A DNA stretch of 64,000 nt from Apus apus (lineage: Eukaryota > Chordata > Aves > Apodiformes > Apodidae), in the NCBI RefSeq assembly GCF_020740795.1, contig NC_067287.1, positions 13,097,501 to 13,161,500 of the forward strand, given 5' to 3'. The notes beneath the pieces are model-generated. The model searched no databases. It saw nothing but the letters and a program-made list of their open reading frames with translations, and was not told where the DNA came from. Position 1 is the first letter of the stretch; every line of letters begins with the position of its first letter. Of the stretch, positions 59,469-64,000 are shown piece by piece. The position numbers and the translations under genes are program-made.

Positions 59469-62400
59469 CTAACATTTCTTGGATGTAAGGTGGTGGAAAA
59501 TTTATTATTAAACACACATCTAAACAGGATACAAGAGCAGAGCTGTGTGGTTTCTGTAAGGGAAACACATCTCTTTCATCTTTGCATTTTTTTAAGCATG
59601 ACAAAATAATTAAAAATAGGGAAAAAAACCTGTGGGTGAAGCCCTTGAAAGTAGTTTATAAATTGAAAAAAAACCCCAAACATAGGCAGAACAAACAATA
59701 ATTAAGAATAAAAATGCATTGTATTCTTCAGTAGAGCACACTAAGGTGCTAAAGACTAAGGACAGTTTTTGTCCCCTATAATGCATAAGCATATTTATGG
59801 AAGTCAAAGGCAGTAGATTTAAACCCAGAGAAAGGAAATAATAATATTTCTTTAAAAACACACATTTTTACTGAACTCATTGCCACATTACATTGTTGGA
59901 ACCAAGATCTCAGTGAGTTAAAAAAAAAAAACACAAATGTGAATATCCCCTGTGATATTTTATGAATCAGAAGAGTTAAAACCCCCTTATGTTGCAGAGT
60001 ACAAGTCAACTAATAGCTGACAGCTATTAAAAAAAGCATTTCCCGTGAAACTATTCTACAGCTGATCACTCTGGGTTTACAACTGTATCACAAGTACTTG
60101 GTACAGGTCACTGTCAGATGCAGAACCCTGGAGAGGTGGACTAATGGTCACCTCTAATACAGCCACCTCGGTGCTACTGAGGCTAGACCGAGCAGCACAG
60201 GAGCACATTTCTGGCATCCTTCCACTTTCATCACCACTATGTTGCAGAAAATGGCAGCCTTGTTCTGTCATCAAATTAACTATATCAGCAACAGAACAGG
60301 GTTCAGCAACTTGTAATCAAAGAGGAGTTTTTACCTCACAATGCAGTTCAGCAAATAAAAAAACCCCACACAAATATTTTTACTAATGTGCTGTGACCCT
60401 ATTAATGAGCTGATCAAAACCAGAGTAAGCAAAGACTCAGTGTGATCAATGACATATTCAAAAGTTCTGTGTTTCTGTACAGTTGCTGGCCTCCCTAAAG
60501 ACTGTTTGCACTTTTCTGAAGCCAGTTATTGTTACCTGAAATATTTACAAAAATATCACTAGTGCTTTCTGTTGGTTCCATTCAAAATAGAGTGGGGCCT
60601 TCACATAAAACATGGTCATAAATCTTTTACAACTTTGGAATTAAGTTGTACCAGGGCAACATGCACAGGAAAACTCAGATTTTCTATCCTTTTAACAGCA
60701 ACTTTCTAGGTGAATAAATAACTTCTACAACATCATCTTGTGGATATAAATGCAAGCCAATTATTTCTTCTCATTGTAACGTTTTTTGTGCTGTGAATTC
60801 CACATCATAGTAAATTATTCATATACTATAAATGTAACTATAAATATAATTTTTATATAGTTAGCAAGTTTCTAAGTTAGCATGGCAGAGACACCTAGAC
60901 AAAATCTTAGGCCCTTCACTGAGAAAGGCAGTGCCTTGAGCCTGGCATTACAGAGCTAAAAGACCAAGATGGAGAAGTGCAGAAGTAACAACAACAAACA
61001 CAGCTTATGTAGTTATAATAAGAAAAATAAATAAATAAAATTTGATGACGCACTGTTAATATTTACTTGCCCCGTATGCTTTAGGGATGAGTGGAGATGA
61101 GTGCAGAAAACTAGTTCTTTTATTCTCCTTTAATGTGCTTATTACTAGCTAGTACTACTGCATTCATTAAGTCAAGCAAGGTTGAAAATAAACAAGAGGT
61201 GCTTGTCAGGCAGCATTAATACAATGCCATGTGCTCACACACAGCTGCTGGTGTATACATTTTAACAGCTGTTTTTTTTTCTATCTGCCCACAGCCGATG
61301 GGTATGTTGTCTCACACAGTACATGTACCTTGGCCCTTTCCCACACCTTTAATCCTATCTCTGCACCCCGAGAACCTCCAGCATTGCTGCTGTCCCTTTT
61401 CTTACCCCAGCTGGGCCAGGAATCTCTCCTCTCACTTCAGTGACAGAAAAACACAAGTTCTCCTTTCGCTTGCATTTGTGCCCCTAACTGCACACACATG
61501 TAAATACATAGAGAATAGATCTTTCTCCAAAGAAACTTTACAAGTTAGATTATTTGCTTTCTTCGCTGATACTCACTGTGTTTAAAGGGTTGTCCGTCCT
61601 GGAGCAGCGATTTCTTAAGAAGTATGAATAAGGCAGGCAGGCTGTGGCAGAAGCAGCTCCACTACAGTATTACAGACCAGTTCACTAGATTACTGTAGCT
61701 GGACTCCTCCTAGTGCCTCAGAGAGCTGCAAGAAAAGGGAAGGGCTCAGGATATGATATCATATCATGCGCTCATTCTAAAAACAAGGAAACTGTTGTAG
61801 ATGATTGAAAAAGTAACAGCTTCAGAATTCCTGAATGGCCAATAACAGAAAATTACTTCTTTGCTTCACCTTTCCTACCCTCTCCAGTGAGAAGTTTCAA
61901 TAAATACAAATGACAAACTTAAAAAACAATATTTGCATCATTGCAAGGGCTAGCTTAAGAGATAGGTTACATCTGAGACACCTCAGAGAATTTCTTAGTG
62001 TTGCCTGGTGTTGTCTGTCATCTGTGTGTCTGTCAGATCCTCAGCTGTGAGCTTGTTACCAGGTCTGTTCAGGCAAATACATCAGTCCCCAGCACAGCTG
62101 GCTCTGCAACCCTAGTTGGGTGAGCATACGCAACCCATGGAAGTACCCTGACTTGTTTATTGCCTTTTTCAAAGTAAACTCTTCTAAAGCTCCTAAGTGA
62201 CTTAGGAATCCAGTCTAAAGCAGTGTAAGCAAACAGGCTTGTCAATCTCATGGGAAGTCAATGTGATTTTGTGAAGATTTGCTGGGGTAAGTTTTACTCC
62301 TTAGATTCCTTTCTAACTGCAAGCCTGCTTTAGAAATAATCCACTTATAGGGCCATATTATTATTTATTTATTTCCCAGGTGATCATCTGCATTCTTTAC

Positions 62401-63794
62401 AAAAGAAATTAATAAACATTTGAGGCAAAGCAGATGTCTTAACTCACAACAATTCTTCTTAACATGAATTCAGCTTTGAAGTTTGCTGATTTTATTTCAG
62501 ATCCAAAGAAGCACCTGTGTGTCTGGAATCTTGAGTGCTCTTTCCAGCTTTATCAATTGGTCTAATAAAGCTCTGTTTTCTCTCAGGTTGTCAGGATATT
62601 TTTGTTTATGTTATAATCCCATCAAACACTCTCAGAGGAAAATTTAGCACAGCCTTCAAGCACACAATATTTTTATGTTGTGCTTGGAATTGCTAAATTC
62701 TCTGTTATGGGAGTCCTTGCCTTTCAGGTTTCTTTTTTGTGTTAAAATTTCCTATCTTTTGTTTTGTGGGTTTTTTTTCCATCTGTGGCCAGATTCAGCA
62801 TTAAGGCCACCCATGAGAGATATATTAGAGTTTACAGTCATTTTCAAGCTCCTGTTTTGGCTTTTGGTTTAATGGCTTGAATTTTGGGGCACTTTTTATT
62901 ACAGCAGTTTAGCAATTGGCCACTTCATGCTTTACTATTTATCAGTACCCATCTACTGAGCTGTACAACAGGGTGTTGGTCTTGCAGCTCTATTGTTTAA
63001 GCAGAAATATTTTGCTGCCAGATTTCTTGTTCTATTTGTGCCCTTTGTTAGTGGATTTTTAATTTCAGGAACTTGTTCTATTTAAGAGGACAGTGGGAGA
63101 ACAATACTTTATAATATAATATTTATTAAACAGGCGGTGGTATTATCAATGTTTGTTTAGCCAGTGGTGATACATATTCTAAATAAACCACCAGTAGTAG
63201 GAGAAGAAACTGGAGCACAGAACCATTTTCTTCATAAAGGTTCTAGAGTTTTTTCTAACTACTTGTACTTCTGAATCAAGGAACAATCAGCTTTAGTGGT
63301 TCTGTGCAATAAAGGGTAGTGACACCAATTGGATAAACATAAATTGTGAGGTTGATGAGTGCCAGTTATGAGGAGTGTGAATTAAGATCACCAATACATC
63401 CAGTTTTGTAGAATTTGTGAAGTCCTTTCTCAAAACCTGGGATACAGTTTACATTTACATTTCTGTTTTGCTGTTTCCGCTTTGATTTTTAGTAGTGCTA
63501 TAAAACCTATACTAGGTGATCACCTGGATTTCAGAAGATGTCCCATAACAGCACAGAACTGTCACAGCTCTGGGTTTGGGTGTTTCGTGTATCCACACAC
63601 TGGAACGCAAACCATGCTCTTCAACATTCAGTGGATGAAGGAGCTGGAACTGCTGCTTGCGATGAAGGGGACAGGGGTACATCTGGTCTGTTCCTGCTCC
63701 TCTCTGCTCCCCCAACAAGATTACTCTACAGCAGCTGGGTTACTGCTCTGAGGAGTTCTCACTGCCTGCATCGTGCTCCTACTCTCAGTCTGCA
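59469..63794. other. Upstream intergenic DNA, no recognised gene
   Basis: AT-rich; a short AATA repeat at 61.0 kb and several homopolymer runs. No supported coding sequence. Confidence 0.55.
61019..61040. repeat. (AATA)n microsatellite
   Basis: AAAAATAAATAAATAAAA, a short tetranucleotide repeat. Confidence 0.7.
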
Positions 63795-63868
63795 AGACTG
63801 CACCACCTCTCTAGGCAACCTTTTCCAGTGATCCATCACCCTCATATTAAAGAACTTCTTGTATTCTT
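63795..63868 (-). mobile_element. Probable CR1 fragment
   Basis: CCTCTCTAGGCAACC, TTCCAGTGATCCATCACC and TAAAGAACTTCTTGTATTC follow a common CR1 antisense segment. About 75 bp, diverged. The flank on either side is not clearly repeat. Confidence 0.55.
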
Positions 63869-64000
63869 TTTTGTTCTTGCCAGAAGACCATATTTCTCTA
63901 GATTCTTACATGTTGCCTCCTCTTCCTATTTTCCTCCAAGTTTTAGTTACAATTATGGAATAATGAAATAATCTGGATTAGAAGGAATTCACCGGGAATC

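Overview
The window is vertebrate nuclear DNA, almost certainly from a bird. Coding sequence is sparse and split by GT-AG introns. There is one sharp CpG island. The recognisable interspersed repeats are mainly CR1 LINE fragments, and the clearest of them ends in the avian-type repeated 3' tail (ATTCTGTG-like octamers). The species cannot be told from the sequence alone.

The only gene I can support is RALB, the Ral-B small GTPase, on the minus strand. All four coding exons can be read to the base: 20763-20650, 19496-19288, 16481-16304 and 14926-14807. They give a 206-residue protein with every Ras-family G motif and a C-terminal CCLL prenylation box. A probable non-coding exon 1 ends at 38628 inside the CpG island, so intron 1 is about 17.8 kb. 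The 3' UTR most likely runs to a poly(A) signal at 13006-13001, with a shorter alternative at 14639-14634.

Layout: 1-12.98 kb is downstream intergenic DNA with no supportable gene. 12.98-20.8 kb holds the RALB 3' UTR and coding exons. 20.8-38.6 kb is intron 1, carrying several CR1 relics. 38.06-39.4 kb is the CpG island, with the promoter elements (ETS, E-box, CCAAT) and, just upstream of them, a GC-box minisatellite of seven units. 39.5-64 kb is upstream intergenic DNA with CR1 copies at 39.5, 42.2-42.9 and 63.8 kb, an ancient MIR-type SINE at 59.3 kb, and long stretches where I recognise nothing.

I found no operon, CRISPR array, phage, gene cluster or new multi-gene system. The most interesting feature is the array of tandem Sp1/KLF-type GC boxes, potentially G-quadruplex forming, immediately upstream of the RALB core promoter. 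The long open frames through the CpG island are products of base composition.
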